Source: Thermoleophilia bacterium (lineage in GTDB: Bacteria; Actinomycetota; Thermoleophilia; Gaiellales; SKUG01). Taken from it: a DNA stretch of 11,987 nt. The stretch spans positions 1-11,987 of the forward strand of contig JAGQUL010000064.1 in assembly GCA_020438525.1 (NCBI GenBank). The letters are read 5' to 3'. Positions 1-6,844 of this stretch are shown piece by piece; the first letter of the stretch is position 1, and every line of letters begins with the position of its first letter. Below the pieces are notes generated by a model that saw nothing but the letters and a program-made list of their open reading frames with translations, was not told the DNA's origin and searched no databases. The translations under genes were made by a program, and so were the position numbers.

Positions 1-365
1 GTGACCGGCTCGAGGGTCTCCTCGTCGCGGTACAGGCCGATGTGGCCGATTCGCGCGACGGGAACCATGCGCAGCACGCCGTCGACCATGCCCAGGCCCG
101 CGCGCAGGATCGGCACCACGGCGACCTTCTTGCCGCTCACCGCGGTGCCGGTCATCGGCATGAGCGGAGTCTCGATCTCGAGCGGCACGGTCTCGAGGTC
201 CTTCGTGGCCTCGTACGTGAGCAGGTTGGCGATCTCCTCGACCAGCGACCGGAACTGCGCGGTGTCGCACTCGACCTGTCGCAGCAGCGTGAGCTTGTGG
301 CGGACGAGCGGGTGATCGACCTCCACGACCTTGCCGGTCGCCTCTGGTGCGGATGCCTGGCTCAT
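1..365 (-). CDS. upp: Uracil phosphoribosyltransferase (5' part, cut by window edge)
   Basis: Converts uracil plus PRPP to UMP and PPi in cytosolic pyrimidine salvage. The first 121 codons are present. Visible UPRT-family signatures are [12 protein letters not shown] at residues 18-29, the ETPL segment at 65-68, [16 protein letters not shown] at 81-96 (the conserved PILRAG core strand/loop) and [11 protein letters not shown] at 108-118. The PRPP-binding loop and uracil-binding C-terminus lie outside the window. The ATG at 365 overlaps the glyA stop as ATGA (bases 365-362), so the two genes are probably translationally coupled; an AAGAAGG purine run at 378-372 on the minus strand gives a 6-nt spaced Shine-Dalgarno. 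It has no promoter of its own that I can see. Family assignment is firm; nothing odd apart from the edge truncation. Confidence 0.96.
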   Translation of the reverse strand, partial: MSQASAPEATGKVVEVDHPLVRHKLTLLRQVECDTAQFRSLVEEIANLLTYEATKDLETVPLEIETPLMPMTGTAVSGKKVAVVPILRAGLGMVDGVLRMVPVARIGHIGLYRDEETLEPV

Positions 366-1639
366 GCGTGACCTTCTTCGAGTCCGGGGTACAGCGGAAA
401 ACGCTCGAGGAGCGTACCGATCCGCTCGAGCAGCTGCGGCAGCTCGGCGTCGCTTCGCAGCGCTTCGACCATCACGGCGCCGACCTCGCGCGCCGCCTCC
501 TCGTCGAATCCGCGCGACGTCATGGCTGCCATGCCGGCGCGCACGCCGCTCGTGATCATCGGCGGCTGGTCGTCGAACGGCACTGCATTGCGGTTGACCG
601 TGATCCGGACCTCGTCGAGGCGGTCCTCGGCGTCCTTGCCGGTCCAGCCCACGCCTCGCAGGTCGGCGAGCACGAGGTGCGTGTCGGTGCCGCCGCTCAC
701 GAGCTTCCAGCCGCCGTCCGCCAGCTCGCGACCCATCGCCTTGGTGTTCGTCACCACCTGGTGTGCGTAGTTGCGGAACTCGGGCGTGAGCGCCTCGGCG
801 AAGCAGGCCGCCTTGCCGGCCACGACGTGGCAGAGCGGACCGCCCTGCATGCCGGGGAACACTGCCTTGTCCACCGCCTGCGCATGCTCCTCGCGACACA
901 GGATCAGGCCCGAGCGCGGACCGCGCAGCGTCTTGTGGGTCGTGGTGGTGACCACGTCGCTGTGCTCCACCACGTCAGGGTGCACGCCTGCAGCGACGAG
1001 CCCGGAGAAGTGCGCCATGTCGACCATCAGCATCGCGCCGACCTCGTCCGCGACCTGGCGGAAGCGCGCCGCATCGATGATGCGCGGGTAGGCGCTGCCG
1101 CCCGCGACGATCAGCTTCGGGCGGTGCTCCTTCGCCAGGTGCAGCACCTCGTCGAAGTCGATCAGGTGGGAATCGCGGTCGACCCCGTAGTGCACGAAGT
1201 TGAAGAGCTTGCCGCTGAAGTTGACGTTGTGGCCGTGCGTGAGGTGCCCGCCGTGCGCGAGGCTCATCGCGAGGACCGTGTCGCCGGGCTGCAGCAGCGC
1301 CATGTACGCAGCGAAGTTGGCCTGGCTGCCCGCGTGCGGCTGCACGTTCGCATGCTCCGCACCGAACAGCTGCCTGGCGCGGTCGATCGCGAGCTGCTCG
1401 ACGCGGTCGACGACCTCGCAGCCGCCGTAGTAGCGACGACCCGGATACCCCTCGGCGTACTTGTTCGTGAGCACGCTGCCGACCGCCTCGAGCACGGCTC
1501 GCGACGTGAAGTTCTCGCTCGCGATCAGCTCGACCTGGTCGCGCTGGCGGCGCAGCTCGCCCTGGACGAGGTCGGCGAGCGCGGGATCGCTGTCGCGCAG
1601 CGTGCGCGACATCTGGTCTGTGGTGGCGGCAGTGGACAT
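362..1639 (-). CDS. glyA: Serine hydroxymethyltransferase
   Basis: PLP enzyme interconverting serine plus tetrahydrofolate with glycine plus 5,10-methylene-THF; cytosolic one-carbon metabolism. 425 aa, full family length. Seen: [10 protein letters not shown] (38-47), [15 protein letters not shown] (61-75), GSQAN (104-108), the Asp/His of [13 protein letters not shown] (206-218), the PLP Schiff-base lysine K236 in [12 protein letters not shown], and [12 protein letters not shown] (266-277). The start was set at the ATG at 1639 (protein [10 protein letters not shown]), preceded by a GAGG Shine-Dalgarno at 1651-1648 with 8-nt spacing; the frame stays open to about 1729, but that extension would cross the promoter and start of the divergent gene and has no SHMT-like sequence. 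A second Met at residue 10 is a less likely start. First gene of a glyA-upp unit with an ATGA overlap. Confidence 0.97.
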   Translation of the reverse strand: MSTAATTDQMSRTLRDSDPALADLVQGELRRQRDQVELIASENFTSRAVLEAVGSVLTNKYAEGYPGRRYYGGCEVVDRVEQLAIDRARQLFGAEHANVQPHAGSQANFAAYMALLQPGDTVLAMSLAHGGHLTHGHNVNFSGKLFNFVHYGVDRDSHLIDFDEVLHLAKEHRPKLIVAGGSAYPRIIDAARFRQVADEVGAMLMVDMAHFSGLVAAGVHPDVVEHSDVVTTTTHKTLRGPRSGLILCREEHAQAVDKAVFPGMQGGPLCHVVAGKAACFAEALTPEFRNYAHQVVTNTKAMGRELADGGWKLVSGGTDTHLVLADLRGVGWTGKDAEDRLDEVRITVNRNAVPFDDQPPMITSGVRAGMAAMTSRGFDEEAAREVGAVMVEALRSDAELPQLLERIGTLLERFPLYPGLEEGHA

Positions 1640-1677
1640 CGCGATGGCCTCGCAGGTCGGTGACCGGAACGCGTCCG

Positions 1678-1683
1678 ATCCTA
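1678..1683 (-). promoter_or_regulatory. Candidate -10 element of the glyA promoter
   Basis: On the minus strand the hexamer reads TAGGAT (TANNNT type). A start site about 7 nt downstream would give a leader of roughly 30 nt containing the GAGG Shine-Dalgarno of glyA. No convincing -35 hexamer is visible at 16-18 bp. The placement back to back with the PAP2 gene's -10 supports it; it remains a motif call only. Confidence 0.4.
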
Positions 1684-1690
1684 TCCCACG

Positions 1691-1696
1691 TACAAT
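1691..1696 (+). promoter_or_regulatory. -10 element (TACAAT) of the PAP2-family gene, leaderless type
   Basis: TACAAT differs from the sigma-70/SigA consensus TATAAT by one base, and stands out in very GC-rich surroundings. It ends 8 nt before the ATG at 1705, so transcription should begin at or within a few nt of the start codon. There is no Shine-Dalgarno sequence between, which fits a leaderless mRNA. No -35 match at normal spacing. Confidence 0.6.
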
Positions 1697-1704
1697 GCGC
1701 TCCC

Positions 1705-2661
1705 ATGCGCTCCATCCTGACGCAGCCACGAACCGCCACGCTGATCGCCTGGGCCGTCGCGTTCGCGGCCTACTCGCACGACGTCGGCCTGCCCACCAAG
1801 CGCGGCAACGTGCTCATCTGGATCGCCCTGCTGATCGCGGCGATCGGCATCGACCGCCCACGATCCACGTTCTGGTCGTTCGTCACCACGTGGCTGCCGC
1901 TGTTCGCCGCGCTCGGCGCGTACGACCTGCTGCGAGGCATGAGCGACGGCCCGCAGCAGCTCGCGCACACCTGGCCGCAGGCGAACATCGACTCGTGGAT
2001 CGCCGGTGGCGAGCTGCCGAGCACGTGGCTGCAGGACCGGCTGTGGAATCCGGCATCGCCGCACTGGTACGACTACGCGTCGTGGCTCGTGTACCAGAGC
2101 CACTTCTTCGTTCCGCTGCTGGTGGCGGTGGTGCTCTGGGCGATCCGTGATCGCATGGCGACCCGCTACGTGCTCGCCTTGGCGGGGCTGAGCTGGCTGG
2201 CGCTCGCCACGTACTGGCTCTATCCCGCGCAGCCGCCGTGGATGGTCGCGCGCGACGGCCTCGTCGACGGGCACGTGACTCGGGTGGTGCAGCACATGTG
2301 GCAGGACGTGGGCGTGGATCGCGCTGCCCGGGTGTTCACCACCAAGGCAACCGACGGCAGCCGCTACTCCAACCCCGTCGCGGCGATCCCGTCGCTGCAC
2401 GCGGCGCTCCCGATGCTGGTGGCGGTCGTGCTGTGGGGCAGGCGCCGCTGGCTGAACGTGGTGCTCGCGTGCTATCCGCTCGCCATGGCGTGGACGCTCG
2501 TGTACGCCGGGGAGCACTTCATGTTCGACATCCTCGTCGGCTGGACGTACGCGATCGCGATCGGTCTGGTCGCGGTTCGCTACCGCAGCGCGTCGAGCGT
2601 GCCGGCGGAGTCGCCGGTCGCCGTGCCGCAGGCCGCGGCGTCCGGAGTCGCCGGCAGCTGA
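1705..2661 (+). CDS. PAP2-family membrane phosphatase/transferase (inositolphosphotransferase-like subgroup)
   Basis: 318-aa multi-pass membrane protein. The type-2 phosphatidic acid phosphatase core lies in the C-terminal half: [15 protein letters not shown] (220-234) carries the PSLH motif with H232, and [12 protein letters not shown] (269-280) carries the second His (H271) and Asp (D275) of the catalytic triad. The preceding YPAQPPW (173-179) sits where the subgroup related to yeast AUR1 inositol phosphorylceramide synthase has its first motif. Hydrophobic segments lie around residues 11-23, 36-49, 58-72, 130-147, 155-172, 235-244, 248-267 and 276-291. Such enzymes dephosphorylate or transfer head groups on lipid phosphates at the outer membrane face; the substrate here is unknown. 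The start at 1705 was chosen because it follows a TACAAT -10 box and an upstream extension to 1660 would run through that promoter. The 3' end overlaps the convergent glycosyltransferase gene by 82 bp; the last about 25 residues are a low-complexity Ala/Pro/Ser tail. Confidence 0.85.
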   Translation: MRSILTQPRTATLIAWAVAFAAYSHDVGLPTKRGNVLIWIALLIAAIGIDRPRSTFWSFVTTWLPLFAALGAYDLLRGMSDGPQQLAHTWPQANIDSWIAGGELPSTWLQDRLWNPASPHWYDYASWLVYQSHFFVPLLVAVVLWAIRDRMATRYVLALAGLSWLALATYWLYPAQPPWMVARDGLVDGHVTRVVQHMWQDVGVDRAARVFTTKATDGSRYSNPVAAIPSLHAALPMLVAVVLWGRRRWLNVVLACYPLAMAWTLVYAGEHFMFDILVGWTYAIAIGLVAVRYRSASSVPAESPVAVPQAAASGVAGS

Positions 2662-4226
2662 TCGGCCCTGTCGATGCTGCGCAGCCGCAGCACCGGCACG
2701 CCGCAGATCGTCGCGACCTGCCGGTAGCGCTCGTCGATCAGGTCGCGGAGCCTGTGGTCGTGGTCGATGTGCCACGAGTCGAGCGAGTTCCAGCGCACCA
2801 CCCAGGTCGGCGCGTGCGGCCCGCCCAGCACGCTGCGAAGCGACGACAGCTGCGGATCACGGACGCGGATCGGCAGGCTCCACGTCATCGGGTATGGCGT
2901 GGTCATGCCGGAGCGCTGCAGCACGTTGGCGTGCCCCCAGAACACGATCGTCGTATCGCCCGTTCGTGATGCCTGTGCCAGCCAGTCGCCCACGACCACC
3001 GGTCGCCGCTGCACCTCGCCCGCAGCGGTCATGCTGCCCGCCACGACGCATGCGGCGACCGTCGCTGCGGCGGCGCCGACGCCGGATCTCGTGGCGATCC
3101 GGGAGATCCGTGACCGAGCAGGTCCGGGACCCGCGGCCACGACGATCCCGGTTCCGACCGCGATCGCCGGCACGAGCTGCAGCAGGTAGTGCGTCCACCA
3201 GCTGCCGCCACCAAGCACGCCCATCAGCCCGACCGCTCCCATCGCGAGCACGCCGCCCGCGGTGGCGCGGACCAGCAGCGGGTCGAGGCGCTCGTCGATG
3301 CGTTGGCGTCCGGCCACGATCCGAACGCTCCCGACCAGTGCGGCCACGAGCAGCACGAGCAGCCCGCTCAGCACCACAACGCCCGCCAGCAGCCAGAGCC
3401 GCTGCAGCTCGGCACCGTTCGACGATTCGAGCACGCGACCTGCGTCCACGCGAAACCCGTAGAGCGCATCCAGCAGCGCACGCGTGCCGGGACCGCGCAG
3501 CTCGGCCCACGCCACGACCAGGGAGGCGGCCGCCCCACCCCCGAGCACGCCGCCCACCAGCAGCACGCCGGCCCGTCGTCGCCCGGCAGCGCCACCGACC
3601 AGTGCCACCACCAGCATCGCTCCACTCGCAAACGCGAAGCCGTCGACGAACGACTGCTTGACGAGCATCGCGCACAGCGCGACGAATCCGGCAGCGATCG
3701 ACAGCAGCAGCGCGTCGCGGGCACGGGCGTCGAGCGCGCGCACCACGAGCCACGCCGAACCGGCCGTGAACGCGATCGCGGGCAGCTCCGCGTTCACCGT
3801 CTGCCCCTGCAGCATCGCGCTCGACGTGAGCACGGTCGCGACCAGTCCGCTCCAGCGCAGCGCCGTGCTCCCTGCCGCTCGCCCGGCGATCGACGCGCTG
3901 GCGAGCACCACGATGCATGCGGCAAGGATGCCGAGCACCCGCAGCGCCCAGGCACCGCCGAGCGCGTTCGCCAGCACGTACCCGGCGATCAACAGCGGCG
4001 GACGGTCCACCCACTGGTCACCGTAGATGCTGCCGGAGGCATCCAGCCACCGCGACGCCACGTAGGAGTAGCCACCCTCGTCGATGCCGAGCGGCGACCA
4101 CACGAACGGCAGCCGGAGCAGCACGGTCGCCACCAGCAACGCCGCGAGCACGCGCCGATCGGTGCGAAGCACGGCATCGACCGCGCGTCGCGCGCGACCG
4201 GTTCGCTTGTGCTGGAACGCGTCCAC
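2580..4226 (-). CDS. GT-C fold membrane glycosyltransferase (GT39/ArnT-like, polyprenyl-phosphate-sugar dependent)
   Basis: 548-aa protein with about 11-12 hydrophobic segments between residues 26 and 401, then a soluble C-terminal region. The fold class is shown by the first extracytoplasmic loop: DEGGYSYVASRWL (49-61) holds the acidic pair (D49, E50) and DRPPLL (74-79) is the conserved loop motif of the PMT/ArnT superfamily. WWTHYLLQLVPA (343-354) is typical of actinobacterial members. Known relatives move a sugar from a polyprenyl-phosphate carrier to lipid, polysaccharide or protein outside the membrane; donor and acceptor cannot be read here. The C-terminal stretch 421-515 looks like a small alpha/beta domain (TTIVFWGHANVLQRSG at 425-440). 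Start: GTG at 4226 is 7 nt behind a TACGGT -10 box; the open frame reaches 4376, but that extension is Arg/Pro-rich without homology. Only two lysines in the whole protein. Its 3' end overlaps the convergent PAP2 gene. Confidence 0.82.
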   Translation of the reverse strand: MDAFQHKRTGRARRAVDAVLRTDRRVLAALLVATVLLRLPFVWSPLGIDEGGYSYVASRWLDASGSIYGDQWVDRPPLLIAGYVLANALGGAWALRVLGILAACIVVLASASIAGRAAGSTALRWSGLVATVLTSSAMLQGQTVNAELPAIAFTAGSAWLVVRALDARARDALLLSIAAGFVALCAMLVKQSFVDGFAFASGAMLVVALVGGAAGRRRAGVLLVGGVLGGGAAASLVVAWAELRGPGTRALLDALYGFRVDAGRVLESSNGAELQRLWLLAGVVVLSGLLVLLVAALVGSVRIVAGRQRIDERLDPLLVRATAGGVLAMGAVGLMGVLGGGSWWTHYLLQLVPAIAVGTGIVVAAGPGPARSRISRIATRSGVGAAAATVAACVVAGSMTAAGEVQRRPVVVGDWLAQASRTGDTTIVFWGHANVLQRSGMTTPYPMTWSLPIRVRDPQLSSLRSVLGGPHAPTWVVRWNSLDSWHIDHDHRLRDLIDERYRQVATICGVPVLRLRSIDRADQLPATPDAAACGTATGDSAGTLDALR

Positions 4227-4233
4227 GCGCGAG

Positions 4234-4239
4234 ACCGTA
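4234..4239 (-). promoter_or_regulatory. -10 element (TACGGT) of the glycosyltransferase gene, leaderless type
   Basis: On the minus strand TACGGT ends exactly 7 nt before the GTG at 4226, the spacing expected when transcription starts on the start codon. There is no Shine-Dalgarno in the 7-nt gap. This spacing is also the main reason for preferring the GTG at 4226 as start. No -35 match is evident. Confidence 0.5.
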
Positions 4240-4289
4240 CCCCACCGCTGACGCGATCGACCTGTACCGATGCCATGCCGGCGGCCCGA

Positions 4290-4312
4290 CCCGGCCAGCT
4301 CGCCCGGCCAGC
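4290..4312. repeat. Short direct repeat in the divergent region (two copies of CCCGGCCAGC)
   Basis: Two identical 10-mers at 4290-4299 and 4303-4312, 13 bp apart start to start, between the divergent glycosyltransferase and protease genes. This could be a paired regulator site, but such GC-rich words recur by chance in a genome like this, so function is only a suggestion. The rest of 4240-4467 shows a weak -10 like TAGCCT at 4359-4364 (plus strand) and a 9-bp odd palindrome GGATCATCC at 4434-4442 in the protease leader. Confidence 0.3.
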
Positions 4313-4454
4313 GACGGCCGATCGTGCGGCGACTGCACCATCGGTCGCTCGTGGCCGGTAGCCTTTGCGAACGCATGGAAGCGACCCGGGGAAGGTCGTG
4401 GGGGTACGGGACGGACGCCGCGCCACACGATCAGGATCATCCCCGGAGACGGTC

Positions 4455-4460
4455 AGGGAG
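4455..4460 (+). promoter_or_regulatory. Ribosome binding site of the S8 protease gene
   Basis: AGGGAG lies 7 nt before the ATG at 4468 and fixes that start. The frame is open upstream to about 4270, but nothing protein-like is encoded there. Unlike several neighbouring genes this one therefore has a leader with a classic Shine-Dalgarno; a weak -10 candidate (TAGCCT, 4359-4364) would give a leader of about 95 nt. Confidence 0.7.
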
Positions 4461-4467
4461 ACAGGGA

Positions 4468-6213
4468 ATGATCACTGCAGGCACTCCGCGAATCATCGAC
4501 CCCAAGCTGCTCACCGCAGCCACCAAGGGTCCGGTCGACGCAGTCGTGTTCTACAAGGCACCCGAGAACGACGTGACGCGCCAGGCAGCGTCGAAGTTCA
4601 GCGCGATCGAGGCAATGCCGCTCGGCACGGAGCGCAAGACCGCCGCGTACGAGGCGCTGCATACGCTCGGCACCCAGACCCTCGCCGCGCACCACGACGA
4701 CCTGCAGGCGCTCGTCGCCGCTGGCAAGGCAACTGCCGTGGACGAGCTGTGGTCGCTCGGCGCGGTGCGCGTGCGTGGTGCGAACCTCGACACGATCAAG
4801 TCGCTCGTCGGTCCCGGCGTGCAGGCGATCATGCAGGACACGATCGTCGCCGCTCCCGCCGTCCCCGCAGCCACCGAGGCCGCGGTCGAGGGCGCGGTGC
4901 TGACTCCCCTTCCCGCCAACTTCGACCGCGAGACCGGCGCCGCCGAAGCGCGCGCGACGGACGAGGATCCGAACGCCGTCTGGATGGACTGGGGCGTCAA
5001 GCGCATGCACGCACCCGACGCCTGGAAGCAGGGCATCACCGGTGCCGGCGTGGTGATCGGCTCGCTCGACACCGGCGTGTACGTCGACCATCCCAACCTG
5101 ACCCGCAACTACCGCGGCCACAAGGCCGACGGCACCGTCGACAACGACTACAACTGGAAGGACATGGTCAAGGAGCTGCCGGAGGACGGGGTGCTGCCCG
5201 ACGGCACGAAGTTCGACGACAAGGACAAGGCGCCGAACGGCACCTCGCTCCGACCGATCGACCTGAACGGCCATGGCACGCACACGTCGGGCAGCGCGCT
5301 CGGCTGGTCGCCGCAGCACATCACCGGCGTGGCGCCCGACGCGAAGCTGATCGTGTCCCGCGGCCTCGGCGAGAAGGGCGGCTCGATGTTCGACCTCGTC
5401 GCCGCGATGGAGTGGTTCATGGCGCCGACGAAGGTCGACGGCACCGCACCGCGCCCCGACCTGGCCCCGGACATCGTCACCAACTCCTGGGGCGGCGCGC
5501 CGATGGGCAACCCGTTCCTGTGGATGGCGCTGCGCAACTGGCGCCGCGCCGGGATCATCCCCGTGTTCGCCGCAGGCAACAACCGTGAGGCGAAGCCCGG
5601 CGAGGTCGCCGTCCCCGGCATGTACCCGGAGACGATCACCGTCGGCGCGTCCGACCTCGACGACGCCCGCGCATGGTTCTCGATGTACGGTCCGAGCGAC
5701 TACGCCAACGGCCACAAGCCCGAGGTCATGGCTCCGGGGCACTGGACCTACTCGTCGCTGCCCGACGGCACGACCCGCGACACGTTCCCGGTGAAGATGC
5801 CCGACGGATCGACCCGTCTCGCACCGGCGTCCGGCACGTCGATGGCCACCCCCCACGTCGCCGGCGCGATGGCGCTCTACATCCAGGCCCATCCCAACGC
5901 GACGTTCGACGACGTGCTGAACGCGCTCAAGGGCAGCGGCAACCTTGCTGACAAGCCCAACGAGGAGCAGGGCTGGGGCATCGTGCAGGTCGACAAGCTA
6001 ATCGCACCCGGCACGATCGCGAAGGATGCCGTGCTGACCGACAAGGCGCGCGTCGAGGAGCTCGAGGCACAGGTCGCGAAGTCGAAGGTGTTCAACGAGG
6101 GCGTCCGCAAGCCGGGCATCCCGCACGTCGACGACGACTCCAGCTCGAAGAGCGACAGCGCACCCGCGAAGGGCGGCGACAACGGCGATCAGGGCGACGT
6201 CGTCGCTGCCTGA
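4468..6213 (+). CDS. Subtilisin-family (S8) serine protease, bacillopeptidase F-like, without signal peptide
   Basis: 581 aa. The catalytic triad is complete: D201 in SLDTG (199-203), H269 in NGHGTHTSG (267-275), S458 in SGTSMATPHVAG (455-466), with oxyanion-hole N371 in FAAGNN (367-372). NSWGG (339-343) and the long spacing between Asp and His resemble the bacillopeptidase F group. Residues about 22-130, with VDAVVFYK at 23-30, look like an I9-type inhibitor/chaperone propeptide, followed by an Ala/Val/Pro linker (128-150). The C-terminus after 518 is a short charged helix (DKARVEELEAQVAKSK, 525-540) and an acidic, Ser/Asp/Gly-rich tail. No hydrophobic N-terminal segment exists either at the chosen start or in the upstream frame, so export by Sec or Tat is not apparent although the propeptide is a feature of secreted zymogens. 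About 31 lysines, far more than in the adjacent membrane proteins. Stands alone; its stop is one base from the convergent tsaC stop. Confidence 0.9.
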   Translation: MITAGTPRIIDPKLLTAATKGPVDAVVFYKAPENDVTRQAASKFSAIEAMPLGTERKTAAYEALHTLGTQTLAAHHDDLQALVAAGKATAVDELWSLGAVRVRGANLDTIKSLVGPGVQAIMQDTIVAAPAVPAATEAAVEGAVLTPLPANFDRETGAAEARATDEDPNAVWMDWGVKRMHAPDAWKQGITGAGVVIGSLDTGVYVDHPNLTRNYRGHKADGTVDNDYNWKDMVKELPEDGVLPDGTKFDDKDKAPNGTSLRPIDLNGHGTHTSGSALGWSPQHITGVAPDAKLIVSRGLGEKGGSMFDLVAAMEWFMAPTKVDGTAPRPDLAPDIVTNSWGGAPMGNPFLWMALRNWRRAGIIPVFAAGNNREAKPGEVAVPGMYPETITVGASDLDDARAWFSMYGPSDYANGHKPEVMAPGHWTYSSLPDGTTRDTFPVKMPDGSTRLAPASGTSMATPHVAGAMALYIQAHPNATFDDVLNALKGSGNLADKPNEEQGWGIVQVDKLIAPGTIAKDAVLTDKARVEELEAQVAKSKVFNEGVRKPGIPHVDDDSSSKSDSAPAKGGDNGDQGDVVAA

Positions 6214-6214
6214 T

Positions 6215-6844
6215 TCAGGGACCGTCCGCGAGCGCCGCCAGTGCCTGACCGGCACGTCCGGCCGTATCACGCAGCACGCGCACGTCGCCGTCGCCGCGTG
6301 ACCAGGCCGTGATGTCGAGCACCGTGGATTCGTTGCCGGCCGGCAGCTCGCCGCGATCCAGCGCGAGCTCGACGTGGTCGGCCACGTCGTCGTCGAGCTC
6401 GGCCACCACGGACGCGGTAGGGCGACCGGCGCCGTTCGCGCTCGTTGCCGCGATCGGCGGCAGCCGAAGCGAGCCTGCAGGAACGCGCACGCCGATCGGG
6501 CCGGGCACGCCGCCGGTGAGCCATGGCCAGCGACCGTCGGGGTTCTCGATCACGAGCGTCCACGGTCCGGGCAGCAGCGCGTGGACCGCCCACGCCGAGC
6601 GGCGATCGAGCTCGGGGAAGTGCTCGAGCAGCTGGTCGACGGAGGCGAACACCACTGCCGTCTGCTGCGCGATCGGCCTGCCCTTCGCGGCGTAGAGCGT
6701 TCGCACGGCCGTCTCGTCGTCCGCGCGCGCGGCGATCCCGTAGACCGTGTCGGTCGGCACCACCACCAGCGCGCCGCGTTCGAGCGCGTCGCGCAGTCGA
6801 TCCACTGCCTCGTCGCCGGCCGACGACCCACCCAGCACCTGCAT
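6215..6844 (-). CDS. tsaC: L-threonylcarbamoyladenylate synthase (Sua5/YrdC/YwlC family)
   Basis: Makes threonylcarbamoyl-AMP from threonine, bicarbonate and ATP, the first step of t6A37 modification of ANN-decoding tRNAs. 209 aa, so only the YrdC domain is present, without the extra C-terminal Sua5 domain. Visible family motifs: VVPTDTVYGIAA (28-39), the KGRP lysine/arginine (54-57), LLPGPWTLV (90-98), IGVRVPA (117-123), ATSANGAGRPT (133-143) and NESTVLD (171-177). Start: ATG at 6844, sharing one base with the prmC stop (TGATG) and 6 nt behind a GGAGG; the GTG immediately upstream (6847) is possible but only 3 nt from that SD. Last gene of prfA-prmC-tsaC, matching the ywlC position in other Gram-positives. 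Convergent with the protease, with no room for a dedicated terminator. Confidence 0.93.
   Translation of the reverse strand: MQVLGGSSAGDEAVDRLRDALERGALVVVPTDTVYGIAARADDETAVRTLYAAKGRPIAQQTAVVFASVDQLLEHFPELDRRSAWAVHALLPGPWTLVIENPDGRWPWLTGGVPGPIGVRVPAGSLRLPPIAATSANGAGRPTASVVAELDDDVADHVELALDRGELPAGNESTVLDITAWSRGDGDVRVLRDTAGRAGQALAALADGP

Noticed and set aside
347..1663. Long plus-strand open frame (about 438 codons) opposite glyA
   Set aside because: It is the antisense shadow of glyA, a typical high-GC artefact: His/Arg/Val-rich, no recognisable domain, no Shine-Dalgarno, while the minus strand encodes a full-length SHMT.
4386..4446. Riboswitch or structured leader for the protease (CCGGGG at 4386-4391 against CCCCGG at 4441-4446)
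   Set aside because: Only a 6-bp GC-rich pairing across a 49-nt loop, with no conserved aptamer features that I recognise.
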